64,000 nucleotides of DNA from Paenibacillus montanisoli. GTDB lineage: Bacteria > Bacillota > Bacilli > Paenibacillales > Paenibacillaceae. The position numbers were made by a program, and so were the translations under genes. The stretch covers positions 1 through 64,000 of the forward strand of contig NZ_QLUW01000007.1 in assembly GCF_003268025.1 (NCBI RefSeq), read 5' to 3'. Positions 10,334-19,377 of this stretch are shown one piece after another. The notes under the pieces are model-generated. The model worked only from the letters and a program-made list of their open reading frames with translations, did not search any database and had not been told where the DNA came from. Within the stretch, counting starts at the first letter, position 1. Each line of letters starts with the position of its first letter.

Positions 10334-10939
10334 ATGAAGAGCTTGCGTGGTTTTCGCGGATTTATTGTCGGTCTCTTAAGCGGGAGCATGCTTATGCTTG
10401 CCGTGCCGACAATGGCTGCGACGGTAAAACAGTTTGTGCTGAACGAGGCGGCTTATCCGATTGAAGTGAATGGTTCTACTTATGAAAGCGAGCAGTTGCC
10501 AGTGATGAATTACAAAGGCAGCACTTATGTGCCGCTGCGCGCGGTAGGGGACCTGCTGGGCGCGACAGTAGGCTGGGATAGCGCGCAGAAAAAAGTGATC
10601 ATTACCTACGGCTCCGGCGGGCCGGTCCAGAACAATGCCTTCCGCAACGTTCACGTCACGGGGAGCGGGGGCAAGTATACGGTAACGGGCGAGGGAAGGA
10701 TCTTCGAGGCAATGATGAGCTACGCCGTGGAGGATGGACACAATTACTTACTGGAAAAGAACTATATGCTGAGCGAAGGCGCGCCGGCTTGGTCGGCCTT
10801 CAAGCTTTCCATTTCAATTCCGGCAAACAAGTTGCCGGCGAATGGTACGTTGATGCTGCAGCTGTTTGAGTACAGCGCAAAGGACGGCAGCAAGATTAAT
10901 ATTTTGAATATCCCGCTCGAAACGTTTGGCGGGGAGTGA
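10334..10939 (+). CDS. Secreted protein with copper amine oxidase N-terminal and Gmad2 domains
   Basis: A 201-residue exported protein. Signal peptide ends near PTMAAT. Residues about 35-90 (YEVNG-like YPIEVNGS, YKGSTYVPLRAVGDLLGATVGWD) are a copper-amine-oxidase N-terminal-type repeat, a beta module common in Paenibacillus surface proteins and not an oxidase. Residues about 100-200 (VTGEGRIFEAMMSYAVEDGH) match the Gmad2 immunoglobulin-like domain seen in spore germination and surface proteins. ATG 10334 follows GTGAGGAA. A perfect GGGCCGCGGCCC palindrome (10303-10314) lies in the leader. Function is structural or unknown. Confidence 0.82.
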   Translation: MKSLRGFRGFIVGLLSGSMLMLAVPTMAATVKQFVLNEAAYPIEVNGSTYESEQLPVMNYKGSTYVPLRAVGDLLGATVGWDSAQKKVIITYGSGGPVQNNAFRNVHVTGSGGKYTVTGEGRIFEAMMSYAVEDGHNYLLEKNYMLSEGAPAWSAFKLSISIPANKLPANGTLMLQLFEYSAKDGSKINILNIPLETFGGE

Positions 10940-10949
10940 TGGGGTGAAG

Positions 10950-10975
10950 GTCCGGCGATTGCCGGGCTTTTTTTA
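10950..10975 (+). terminator. Terminator after Gmad2 gene
   Basis: GTCCGGC pairs with GCCGGGC across GATT, followed by seven T. Confidence 0.88.
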
Positions 10976-11087
10976 TATGTATTGGTATCTCTTTTTTTGT
11001 TCCCGAATTGGTCCTTCACACCAATTCCGCTCAGGCGGCATATGGTAGCATAGCGGATTTCAGCCCAATCTATCGGGGGAAAACGGG

Positions 11088-12233
11088 ATGTCTAAAGAAA
11101 TTGTAATTGCGGCTGTCGGCGATCTGTTAATGAAGCCGCTGCTTATCCAAATGCTTCGTAGCGGCAGGCGAGCGGTCAGTGCGGACGCATTCGAGCAGTT
11201 GTTCGAACCGGTTGTCCGTTATTTGCAGGACGCGCAATTGATGATTGGCAATTTGGAAACTACCTTCGCAGGCGGTCCGAATGCAGGCTTCAATAAGACG
11301 AGACGCAATCCAAGGACCGGCAATCCGGTGTTCAAAAGCCCGGACGCTTTCGCGCAGGCGCTGTCGGCGGCAGGTTTCGACGTGATCGCGACAGCCAACA
11401 ACCATTGCGCGGATTACGGCGTTAGCGGACTCAAACGGACGCTGGACGTTCTCGACAAGAACGGCCTTGTCCACGTCGGAACGTTCCGGAATGCACAGGA
11501 ATCGCGGACGCTCTGTGTGCGGAATATCAAAGGGGTCCGTATCGGCATATTGTCGTATACACGGGATACGAATGGCATGCCCGTACCGAAGGGACAGCAG
11601 GCAGGAGTTAAAAAGCTCGTACGCGCAAGGATAAAGAACGATCTGAAGCGGCTGCGAAAAGCCTCGGAATTTATTATCGTGTTCATGCATTGCGGATTCG
11701 AGTACGAGCAAAGCCCGGCCGCCCACCAGAAGGAGTGGGTCCGTTTCATGTTCCGGAATGGCGCGGACGTGGTGTTGGGATCGCATCCGCATGTCCTTCA
11801 GCCGGCGGTGATACGAACCGTGAAGGACGTCTCGGGACGGACGAGAAAACGGTTCGCCATCTACTCTCTCGGAAACTTTATTTCCACCCGGCTGCACGGC
11901 AAGGACGCGGCTCTGACCGGCATCATCGTTAGGCTCAAGCTTCGCAGAACCTCCGGCGGCCTCGTCAGGCTAGCTGGCATCGAGGGCGTGCCGACCTGGG
12001 CAAGCATTGCAAAGAACGGCAAACCCAAAATGTGCCGCATTGTGCCGCTGCAAGAAGCGATTACTAAGCCGGACCAATTTCCCGCGGAACAGCTGGTGCG
12101 GATGAAACGCGCCTATCAAGGTGCACTGCGCATGTACAGGGGAGTACTGCGATTTCCGGAAGCGCATACCGCCAGCTCGGAGGAGCCATTCGAAGATACC
12201 TCTTCCTCCTCGGCTGCAGGTTCCGCTGAGTGA
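11088..12233 (+). CDS. CapA family phosphoesterase
   Basis: A 381-residue member of the CapA/PgsA family, calcineurin-like metal-dependent phosphoesterases named after poly-gamma-glutamate capsule synthesis. Visible motifs: AVGDLLM, GNLETTF, ANNHCADYG, VFMHCGFEYE and GSHPHVLQP, the metal-ligand set of the family. Unlike PgsA, it has no obvious N-terminal membrane anchor and starts straight into the domain. No capBC-like genes are nearby, so capsule synthesis is not indicated. ATG 11088 follows GGGGGAAAA. The last 20 residues are Ser/Glu-rich and look disordered. Confidence 0.9.
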   Translation: MSKEIVIAAVGDLLMKPLLIQMLRSGRRAVSADAFEQLFEPVVRYLQDAQLMIGNLETTFAGGPNAGFNKTRRNPRTGNPVFKSPDAFAQALSAAGFDVIATANNHCADYGVSGLKRTLDVLDKNGLVHVGTFRNAQESRTLCVRNIKGVRIGILSYTRDTNGMPVPKGQQAGVKKLVRARIKNDLKRLRKASEFIIVFMHCGFEYEQSPAAHQKEWVRFMFRNGADVVLGSHPHVLQPAVIRTVKDVSGRTRKRFAIYSLGNFISTRLHGKDAALTGIIVRLKLRRTSGGLVRLAGIEGVPTWASIAKNGKPKMCRIVPLQEAITKPDQFPAEQLVRMKRAYQGALRMYRGVLRFPEAHTASSEEPFEDTSSSSAAGSAE

Positions 12234-12281
12234 GAAGCATTAATGCACATTTATGTCATAAGAGTGGGCAGGCTAATTGAC

Positions 12282-12325
12282 GAAAGCCCGGCAAGCTGCG
12301 CTTATGCGGCATTGCCGGGCTTTAT
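12282..12325. terminator. Bidirectional terminator between convergent genes
   Basis: AAAGCCCGGCAA pairs with TTGCCGGGCTTT. A and T flanks on both sides serve the CapA-like gene and the minus-strand sugar genes. Confidence 0.85.
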
Positions 12326-12330
12326 TACGT

Positions 12331-12401
12331 TTATCCACAAAAGTAACTTTAGCGCATGCTTCCCTGCAAGCTAAACCGTAAAGTTTTCAACATGTGGATA
12401 A
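12331..12401. promoter_or_regulatory. Two perfect inverted DnaA boxes
   Basis: TTATCCACA (12331-12339) and its reverse complement TGTGGATAA (12393-12401) both match the DnaA-box consensus at every base. They lie in the gap between two convergent genes, so promoter control is unlikely. A 62-bp-spaced imperfect repeat, GCTTCCCTG followed by AGCTAAA (from 12358 and 12419), overlaps the same stretch. Confidence 0.7.
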
Positions 12402-12432
12402 GTTTTGTCATATGGCGCGCTTCCCTGACGAG

Positions 12433-13161
12433 CTAAAACACTCTTACAGATCGATTTTTCCAATGTAAAAACATATCCATTTTTTGTTGCTCATTCCACA
12501 AGTATTGATATCCGGCTCCCTTTTCAATATCACCAGAGCGAAGCCCCTGTCTCAGCGTTGAGTAACGGGTATTTAAATAGTCATATCCTAGATATTTATA
12601 ATGTAAAAGCAGCACATCTTTGTTCGGGGATTGAATGATATGGCCTACAGGTTTAGCTAGATGCCTTCCAAGAGTAAAGTTAATTTCCTGAACCGCATTT
12701 GGATTAAAAATCAAAGGTTTATCGTAAAGAGGAATCCTTACGCCATCCCTTACGGATTCGTGTAAGGGTTTATCTTGACCCGGGAAAAAATCCGAAACCA
12801 TTTCATAAGCGCTAGGAGCCACTAATGTTATTCCTTGGGAAGCGCATTCTTGCAAGTAGGCCCTAAGATTTTGGTGGTAGAGATGTTCATCTATGTCGCA
12901 AACAATAACCCAATCTGCCTTTCCTCTGCTTTGTTTCCAAAATTGATTGAACAGACCCAATGCGGCTGCCACAAGAGAATCACCATATACTTCAAACTTA
13001 TCGATAGTAACTCTGGGGTGTGACCTTAGAATCGGCAAGGAAGCATCGGTTGAGCCATTATCAAAAATAAAATAGTGATCCGCTATATGATCATAGTGCT
13101 TGAAAAAGAACGGGAGCATTCTCTCTTCGTTCCAACATATGGCATAAACATGTATGATCAA
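12433..13161 (-). CDS. Glycosyltransferase family 2 protein (Glyco_tranf_2_4-like)
   Basis: A 242-residue cytosolic protein. The start IIHVYAICWNEERMLPFF, then FIFDNGSTDAS, then WVIVCDIDEHLY (a DxD-like metal site) match the short GT2-like family that adds sugars in polysaccharide or glycoprotein clusters. There is no membrane anchor. Its start overlaps the end of the DegT-like gene by 4 bases, so the two are co-translated. It is AT-rich compared with the CapA-like gene beside it. Acceptor and donor are unknown. Confidence 0.85.
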   Translation of the reverse strand: MIIHVYAICWNEERMLPFFFKHYDHIADHYFIFDNGSTDASLPILRSHPRVTIDKFEVYGDSLVAAALGLFNQFWKQSRGKADWVIVCDIDEHLYHQNLRAYLQECASQGITLVAPSAYEMVSDFFPGQDKPLHESVRDGVRIPLYDKPLIFNPNAVQEINFTLGRHLAKPVGHIIQSPNKDVLLLHYKYLGYDYLNTRYSTLRQGLRSGDIEKGAGYQYLWNEQQKMDMFLHWKNRSVRVF

Positions 13162-14279
13162 GTGTTTTTAACTCCTCTCTCAAGTATAATATCGCAAATC
13201 CTATCAACATCATCTAGAGCTAAATCAGCATACAGAGGCAATGTAAGAACTCGTTTAGCAATATGCTGCGCAACTGGAGTTTGATTTCGGTCAAATTGCC
13301 CAAGATAATAATTAAAAGTGTTGGTTAAGGGGTAAAAGTATTTCCTAGCAAATATATGATTTTCTTTTAACCTGTCGTAAATTTCATTCCTGGAAAGCCC
13401 AAATACCTTTTCATCAAACACGACCGGAAAATAAGAATAGTTCGATTGAACTCCATCAGCGTCATTCATAATTTGAAGGCCATTTATTTTAGACAGCCTA
13501 TTTCGATATCGTTCAACTACATGCTTTCTTTTTGATAGTTCCTCCGAGATATGTCGAAGATTACAAATACCCATCGCTGCTTGAAATTCATTCATTTTTG
13601 CGTTTACACCAATCCCCTCAACCCATACTTCTGACTTAATCCCGAAGTTTTTCAGCGTATAGAGCTGTTTGCCTATTTCCTCATCGGCAAACGCTATGGC
13701 TCCGCCCTCAAGAGTGTTAAATACCTTCGTAGCATGGAAGCTAAACATCGATGCATCCCCGAAATTCCCTATGCCTTGTCCATTCATTTGAACTCCGAAG
13801 GCATGAGCTGCATCATAAATCACTTTTAGATCATATTTTTTTGCGATCCGCTGAATCTCACCTACATTGCAAACATGTCCATAAACATGAACAGGTAAGA
13901 TCGCACTGGTTTTGTCTGTTATTAATTGTTCTATTTTATTCACGTCAATTGTATAATCAGCGGGATTAACATCGCAGAACACGGGGATTAATCCATTTCT
14001 AACAATCGCATGTGTCGTTGAAGCAAAGGTAAAAGGCGTTGTAATCACTTCTCCGGTTAAATTCATCGCCTGTAATACAAGCTCCAATGCCATATGGCCA
14101 TTAGTAAATAATGAGATATGATTGACTCCTAAATATTCGATAAGGTTTTTTTCTAGTTGAATATGGTACGTTCCCATATTCGTCAGACAAGCTGTATCCC
14201 ATATAGGCTTTATTTCATTTATAAATTCTTCAAAAGGCGGCATCGATGAACGAGTGACGAATATTGGCTTATGTTTCAC
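13158..14279 (-). CDS. DegT/DnrJ/EryC1/StrS family sugar aminotransferase
   Basis: A 373-residue PLP-dependent enzyme that transfers an amino group to a nucleotide keto-sugar. Visible: TTPFTFASTTHAI, VHVYGH, YDAAHAFG (PLP-contacting Asp), and SFHATKVFNTLEGGAI with the Schiff-base Lys. It overlaps the upstream acetyltransferase by 11 bases and the downstream glycosyltransferase by 4. The combination is like the aminotransferase/acetyltransferase pairs that make N-acetylated amino-deoxy sugars (QdtB/QdtC, FdtB/FdtC), but the exact sugar cannot be read from sequence, and no dTDP-sugar genes are in the window. Confidence 0.92.
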   Translation of the reverse strand: MKHKPIFVTRSSMPPFEEFINEIKPIWDTACLTNMGTYHIQLEKNLIEYLGVNHISLFTNGHMALELVLQAMNLTGEVITTPFTFASTTHAIVRNGLIPVFCDVNPADYTIDVNKIEQLITDKTSAILPVHVYGHVCNVGEIQRIAKKYDLKVIYDAAHAFGVQMNGQGIGNFGDASMFSFHATKVFNTLEGGAIAFADEEIGKQLYTLKNFGIKSEVWVEGIGVNAKMNEFQAAMGICNLRHISEELSKRKHVVERYRNRLSKINGLQIMNDADGVQSNYSYFPVVFDEKVFGLSRNEIYDRLKENHIFARKYFYPLTNTFNYYLGQFDRNQTPVAQHIAKRVLTLPLYADLALDDVDRICDIILERGVKNT

Positions 14280-14844
14280 GATATTCTCTCTCTTCGATAA
14301 ATTTCTGTTCTAATTCCAGTGCCTGTTTACTTCTTTTTTTGATCTCTTTAAATGGGATGCCAACGTTAATTGACCATTCATTTGAGTTTTTATTAATCAA
14401 ACTGAGAGCCCCGAACGCGCTTCCTTCTTTTATTGTTGTTCCAGGTAACACCACACAGCCACAACCTATGATCGAATGCTTTTGAATGACGACCGGTTCG
14501 CTGGTTATATTTTTGTATTTATCCGGTATCATAGGGTTTGTCATCGATTCGCCCGAATAATCATCACTAATTGAATAAACGGAAACTCTTGAAGATAGAT
14601 TTGCGAAGTCTTCAATAACTATTCCTTTATCTCCTCCGTACAAAGCTGTGTAGGCAGCGATATGAATAAAATTCCCGATACTGATTTTCCCGCTAAGGAT
14701 ACAAAAATCATCAATACGAACATTGTCGCCAATGCGAATATCTTTTGCTCCATAAATACTTGCTTTACGGCTTATCCGTACGTTTTCGCCACATGAAGAC
14801 AAACCCAAACCGGCTAGTTCGCTTTGAGCGTAAAAGCTATTCAT
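14269..14844 (-). CDS. Hexapeptide-repeat acyltransferase
   Basis: A 191-residue left-handed beta-helix acyltransferase, first gene of the sugar islet. Repeated hexapeptides are visible (ISRKASIYGAKDIRIGDNVR, IGNFIHIAAYTALYGGD, IGCGCVVLPGTTI). A His in FIHIAAYTA could be catalytic. It probably acetylates the amino sugar made by the next gene, an inference from the overlapping operon. The C-terminal helix is rich in Glu and Lys. The start ATG lies at 14842-14844 with no strong ribosome binding site seen. Confidence 0.88.
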   Translation of the reverse strand: MNSFYAQSELAGLGLSSCGENVRISRKASIYGAKDIRIGDNVRIDDFCILSGKISIGNFIHIAAYTALYGGDKGIVIEDFANLSSRVSVYSISDDYSGESMTNPMIPDKYKNITSEPVVIQKHSIIGCGCVVLPGTTIKEGSAFGALSLINKNSNEWSINVGIPFKEIKKRSKQALELEQKFIEEREYRET

Positions 14845-14968
14845 TTTATCAACTCTTTATCATGGATTTTTCATCTTAAGCCAGAATGATCATGATAGTT
14901 TATGTACAAAGGACAAGTTTTGTGACGTTAGAAAGGCATCTCCAAGAAGGACAAACGTATAAGAAAAG

Positions 14969-14998
14969 CAAAAAGAACCGCACAACTGTACGGTTCTG
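14969..14998 (-). terminator. tRNA-Arg terminator
   Basis: On the minus strand AGAACCG pairs with CGGTTCT, followed by TTTT. It lies just downstream of tRNA-Arg. Confidence 0.85.
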
Positions 14999-15011
14999 AA
15001 CACTTTATATA

Positions 15012-15088
15012 TGGCGCGCCCGATACGATTCGAACGTACGACCTGCAGTTTAGGAAACTGTCGCTCTATCCTGCTGAGCTACGGGCGC
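15012..15088 (-). tRNA. tRNA-Arg(CCU)
   Basis: On the minus strand the acceptor GCGCCCG pairs with CGGGCGC, followed by discriminator G and encoded CCA. The anticodon loop TTCCTAA gives CCT. D arm GCTC/GAGC and T loop TTCGAAT are standard; the first anticodon-stem pair is an A-C mismatch. It decodes AGG. Confidence 0.95.
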
Positions 15089-15202
15089 GCGGCAAGGATA
15101 ATAATAGCATGAACACCTTTTCATGCGCAAGCAAGTCTAATAGTCCCAAGCAACTTGAGGTTAATGAGAAAAAAGACCCAAAACGCTAAAAAATTCAAGA
15201 AT

Positions 15203-15280
15203 TTGTCGAAACATTAAGCGGATTCATGCTAAAAACGTCGACAAGATTTTACAAACATAGTAAGCTAAACCGTTTATAAT
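15203..15280 (+). promoter_or_regulatory. Spo0A boxes and -10 upstream of Spo0E-like gene
   Basis: TTGTCGAA (15203-15210) is a perfect 0A box. GTCGACAA (15237-15244) is an inverted box with one mismatch. TATAAT follows at 15275-15280, so the second box would lie near -45 of a start around 15287. No good -35 is seen, which fits an activator- or repressor-controlled promoter. Confidence 0.55.
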
Positions 15281-15334
15281 GAAATCGTTACCATTTTTAA
15301 CAAGTTGACGCGATGGGAGATGTTCCGAGGCTTC

Positions 15335-16064
<730 letters not shown>

Positions 16065-16098
16065 TTATGCCGCGAACAAATATTCGTTGTTAACAGCG

Positions 16099-16311
16099 TG
16101 TGAATAACATTGTGGATAACCTGCGATTATGCACAGTTCTGTACACAAAATATTAACGAAGCCTGTGGATATGGGGAAAAACTTGTGCATAACTCCGATA
16201 GTTATCCCAACAACCTGCGGCTTTGCCGTCTGTTTATACATTGAAATCCAGATGCTCAAGATTGCTTTCAATTCCTGCCAATTATGGTATGATCCAAGTA
16301 AGCTATCCACA
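16099..16311. promoter_or_regulatory. DnaA-box cluster upstream of sensor kinase
   Basis: Seven DnaA-box-like 9-mers in 213 bases: TGTGAATAA (16099, one mismatch), TGTGGATAA (16111, perfect), TTATGCACA (16127, one mismatch), TGTGGATAT (16164, one), TGTGCATAA (16184, one), TTATCCCAA (16202, two), CTATCCACA (16303, one). The last lies just past the kinase -10. Mixed orientations and close spacing fit cooperative DnaA binding. Confidence 0.65.
16266..16293 (+). promoter_or_regulatory. Extended -10 promoter of the sensor kinase
   Basis: TGGTATGAT (16285-16293) is an extended -10 with TTTCAA (16266-16271) 16 bases upstream of the hexamer. Transcription would start near 16300, directly before the CTATCCACA DnaA box. 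Confidence 0.5.
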
Positions 16312-16339
16312 GGCAGCGCGTAAAAGGAAGTGTCGCATA

Positions 16340-18592
16340 TTGTCGGTCAAAACGAAACTATCGGTCATGATTTCGCTCGTTGTGTTTGTGCTGCTCGTAC
16401 TAAATGTGATTCTGAACGAATATTCGATGCGGGTCAATCTAAGAAACGATATTCAGCTGAAAATGTTGTCGATCAGCCAGCAGGTGGCATCGAATGTCAT
16501 CCAAAGCACGAAAGAAGTGGCATTCGTTCAAAGCGTCCTGTCGGATAAAATGAAGCTGGCCTCGTTCTCCGCATCTACGCAGCTGCCACATCAAGCGGAG
16601 GACGTTTCTTATGAGCAGCTAAGGCAGGTGGCGAATCAAGCGGGCGTTGCAGGCATGGCGCTGCTGAAGAAGGAAGGCGGGACGTATTCTATCGTCCAAT
16701 CGACCAATCCACGGGAAATCGGCGAGTCGGTCGATGTACCGCCGGAACGCAAATCCCATTCGATTGAGCAGGAGACGCTCGGCTATGAGTTCTGGATCGG
16801 CCAGGACAAGCTGATTCTTATGGACAATGCCGCGCTCGGCCAAGAAAGCTTCTATTCGGACTTGAACTTGGACTACATCATTCGCTGTTCTATGAATAGC
16901 GGCCAGTTCACCGGCATCCGCAAAATATCGCATACGAATTCATTTTTGACGGAACTAAAGAACGGTAATCCCGCGATTCTGGAGATCACGGGCTTTAATC
17001 CGGCAATATTCGGCCAAGAGCCGGTCAAAGATATACCGACCGTAATGAATATAGATTTGCTGAAGGAGCAATCCGTTCCGTTCGGCACTTATGAATATAA
17101 GGAAATGGAGAAAGATAAGAACGACATAAAAGAATCGCTGCAGGGCAATATGGTGTTCCGGGAAGCGACGATTCACAATCACGACGTGATCAAGAGCTTT
17201 ATAGCCATCAAGGAGCCTGTACCTTACGTGATCGGGCTTGTACTCGACAAGAAGCCCATGACGAAGCTGATGGACGATCAGCGGAATAATCAAGTTTTCA
17301 TCTCGATCGTGTTGCTTGTCATCGTTGTATTCTGCAGCTATTGGATGTCGGATTTTTTGCTGCGGCCGGTTCGCTCCATTCTGTGGAAGGTTAATGAAGT
17401 ATCGTTCGGCCGGTTCGACGACACGATCGAAGTAAAGCGCAAGGACGAGCTGGGGCAGCTGGCGCAGCGCGTCAACGCAATGTCGAAAAACCTGAATATC
17501 TACATGACCAAGCTGAAAATGGCGTTCGAAGAAAACCGTTCCATGAAAGAGTATTTGGAATCATTCATAAATCATACTACCGATGCCATTCATGTCGTCG
17601 ACCTGGATGGCCGCATTACCCAGGTTAACCGCGCATTCGAGCAGCTATTCGGTTACACGACGGGAGAGGCCGTCGGCCGCATGCTCGCGCTGGTACCGGA
17701 GCATCTAGCTGAGGAAGAAAAGGATACAATGGAGCTGCTGAAATCCGGTAAGGCGCTCTCTGCGCGCGAGACGACGCGGGTGACGAAGAACGGGGACTGG
17801 ATCCCGGTTAGCGTTACCACGTCTCCGATTCGCGACAAGCACGGCGAGCTCCGGGCCATCGCAAGCATTACGCGGGATATGACAAGCCGCAATAAGATGG
17901 ATGAGCTGCTGCGCAGATCGGAGAAGCTGAAGACGGTCGGCCAGCTGGCCGCCGGCGTTGCGCATGAGATCCGCAATCCGCTGACGACGCTTCGCGGATT
18001 TCTGCAGCTGCAGCAGGAGACGTCGAAGCTCAACAAGCGGCATGTCGATCTGATGCTCTCGGAGCTCGACCGGATCAATCTGATTGTCAGCGAGTTTCTC
18101 ATTCTTGCGAAGCCGCAGGCGACGCGCTTCGAGGTGAAGGACGTACGCTTCATTCTTGGGGATGTCATCTCGCTGCTCGATAGCCAGGCGCATTTGTGCA
18201 ATATTGTGTTAGAGACGTATTTTGACCAAGCGGATTGTAGGATATCCTGTGAAGAGAACCAGTTGAAGCAGGTATTCATCAATATTCTTAAGAACGCGAT
18301 CGAAGCTATGCCAAACGGCGGGCGGATTGCCATTGCGGCGAAGAGGAATGATTCCCATCATATTCGCGTATCCATAACGGATGAAGGCATCGGCATCCCC
18401 GAAGAGCGGATTGCCATGTTGGGCGACCCGTTCTATACGGAAAAGGACACGGGGACGGGACTGGGCATCATGGTAAGCCAGCGCATCATTCAGACGCATC
18501 AAGGGACGTTGGAGATCAAGAGCAAAGTGAACGTCGGCACAACGGTTATTATTGCGCTTCCGCTGCTGAAGGAGCAGGCTCTTGAAGCCTAG
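16340..18592 (+). CDS. PAS-domain sensor histidine kinase (sporulation-kinase-like)
   Basis: A 750-residue membrane kinase. Order: membrane segment about 8-27, extracytoplasmic sensor about 30-315, second membrane segment about 318-340, HAMP about 340-395, PAS about 415-520 (IHVVDLDGRITQVN), HisKA with phospho-His 542 in AHEIRNPLTTL, then HATPase with N box (KNAIEAMPNGG) and GTGLGI. PAS plus HisKA/HATPase without an adjacent response regulator is typical of kinases feeding the Spo0F/Spo0A phosphorelay. TTG 16340 follows AAAGGAAG; the open frame reaches back to 16223 but that part holds the promoter. The upstream DnaA-box cluster and nearby Spo0E-like gene support a sporulation role. Confidence 0.85.
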   Translation: MSVKTKLSVMISLVVFVLLVLNVILNEYSMRVNLRNDIQLKMLSISQQVASNVIQSTKEVAFVQSVLSDKMKLASFSASTQLPHQAEDVSYEQLRQVANQAGVAGMALLKKEGGTYSIVQSTNPREIGESVDVPPERKSHSIEQETLGYEFWIGQDKLILMDNAALGQESFYSDLNLDYIIRCSMNSGQFTGIRKISHTNSFLTELKNGNPAILEITGFNPAIFGQEPVKDIPTVMNIDLLKEQSVPFGTYEYKEMEKDKNDIKESLQGNMVFREATIHNHDVIKSFIAIKEPVPYVIGLVLDKKPMTKLMDDQRNNQVFISIVLLVIVVFCSYWMSDFLLRPVRSILWKVNEVSFGRFDDTIEVKRKDELGQLAQRVNAMSKNLNIYMTKLKMAFEENRSMKEYLESFINHTTDAIHVVDLDGRITQVNRAFEQLFGYTTGEAVGRMLALVPEHLAEEEKDTMELLKSGKALSARETTRVTKNGDWIPVSVTTSPIRDKHGELRAIASITRDMTSRNKMDELLRRSEKLKTVGQLAAGVAHEIRNPLTTLRGFLQLQQETSKLNKRHVDLMLSELDRINLIVSEFLILAKPQATRFEVKDVRFILGDVISLLDSQAHLCNIVLETYFDQADCRISCEENQLKQVFINILKNAIEAMPNGGRIAIAAKRNDSHHIRVSITDEGIGIPEERIAMLGDPFYTEKDTGTGLGIMVSQRIIQTHQGTLEIKSKVNVGTTVIIALPLLKEQALEA

Positions 18593-18639
18593 CAAGCACG
18601 ACCAAGTACATACCACGACTTAGAAAGAGGGTGTAGGGC

Positions 18640-19335
18640 ATGACAGGCTACCGCGCTCTGCTGGTCGGCGCTACGGGGTTAGTCGGCTCGGCCTTGCTGC
18701 GCCGCTTGCTTCAAGACAGCAGATGCACCGCCGTCACGATCCTCATTCGCAGACCGCTCCGCCCTTCAACGAACGGGTATGGGGCAAACCTGAAGCTGAC
18801 GGTGCTGACAGCCGATTTTGACCGGATGGACGAAGCGCTGGCGGACGTCGAAGCGGACGTCGTTTTCTGTACGCTCGGCACCACGATCAAGAAGGCTAAG
18901 ACGCAGGAAGCATTCCGGCAAGTGGACCTCGACTATCCGGTCGCGCTCGGCGAGTGGGCAGAACGGCATGGCGCAGAGAAGTTCATCATTGTGTCCGCTA
19001 TGGGCGCGAATGCATCGTCCCCCATTTTCTACAACAGGGTGAAGGGTGAAATGGAGGCGCAGTTGTCGGCTCTTGGCTTAAGGGAGTTGCATATTGTCCG
19101 TCCTTCGCTGCTGCTTGGGAAGCGGGAGGAATTTCGGCCAGGGGAGCAGGTTGCGGTTTGGCTCAGTCCGCTGATGAAGCTGTTTATGCAGGGAAAGCTG
19201 CGAGCATATCGTCCTGTTGAAGCGGATCAAGTCGCGGCTTTCATGGCAGATCTGGCGGCGGCTCGGGGAGAAAGCGGGATGACGGATGCAAAAATCTATG
19301 AAAATGACGCGATACACGCTACAATACAGCTATAA
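18640..19335 (+). CDS. NAD(P)-binding oxidoreductase, HTATIP2-like
   Basis: A 231-residue atypical short-chain dehydrogenase. The Rossmann signature GATGLVGSALL is near the N-terminus; FCTLGTTIKKAKTQEAFRQVD and IVSAMGANASSPIFYNRVKGEME follow, with the YNRVKG in the Tyr-x-x-x-Lys position. This is the pattern of the NAD(P)H-binding HTATIP2/YwnB-like family. AAAGAGGG precedes ATG 18640. Gap of 47 bases after the kinase gene, so co-transcription is possible. Substrate unknown. Confidence 0.85.
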   Translation: MTGYRALLVGATGLVGSALLRRLLQDSRCTAVTILIRRPLRPSTNGYGANLKLTVLTADFDRMDEALADVEADVVFCTLGTTIKKAKTQEAFRQVDLDYPVALGEWAERHGAEKFIIVSAMGANASSPIFYNRVKGEMEAQLSALGLRELHIVRPSLLLGKREEFRPGEQVAVWLSPLMKLFMQGKLRAYRPVEADQVAAFMADLAAARGESGMTDAKIYENDAIHATIQL

Positions 19336-19377
19336 GGAGATAGCAGTAGCAGTAACCATGCGGGGTGACAAAGTCAG

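Noticed and set aside
16223-16339. Upstream extension of the sensor kinase
   Set aside because: The stretch contains the predicted promoter and a DnaA box; the ribosome binding site points to TTG 16340.
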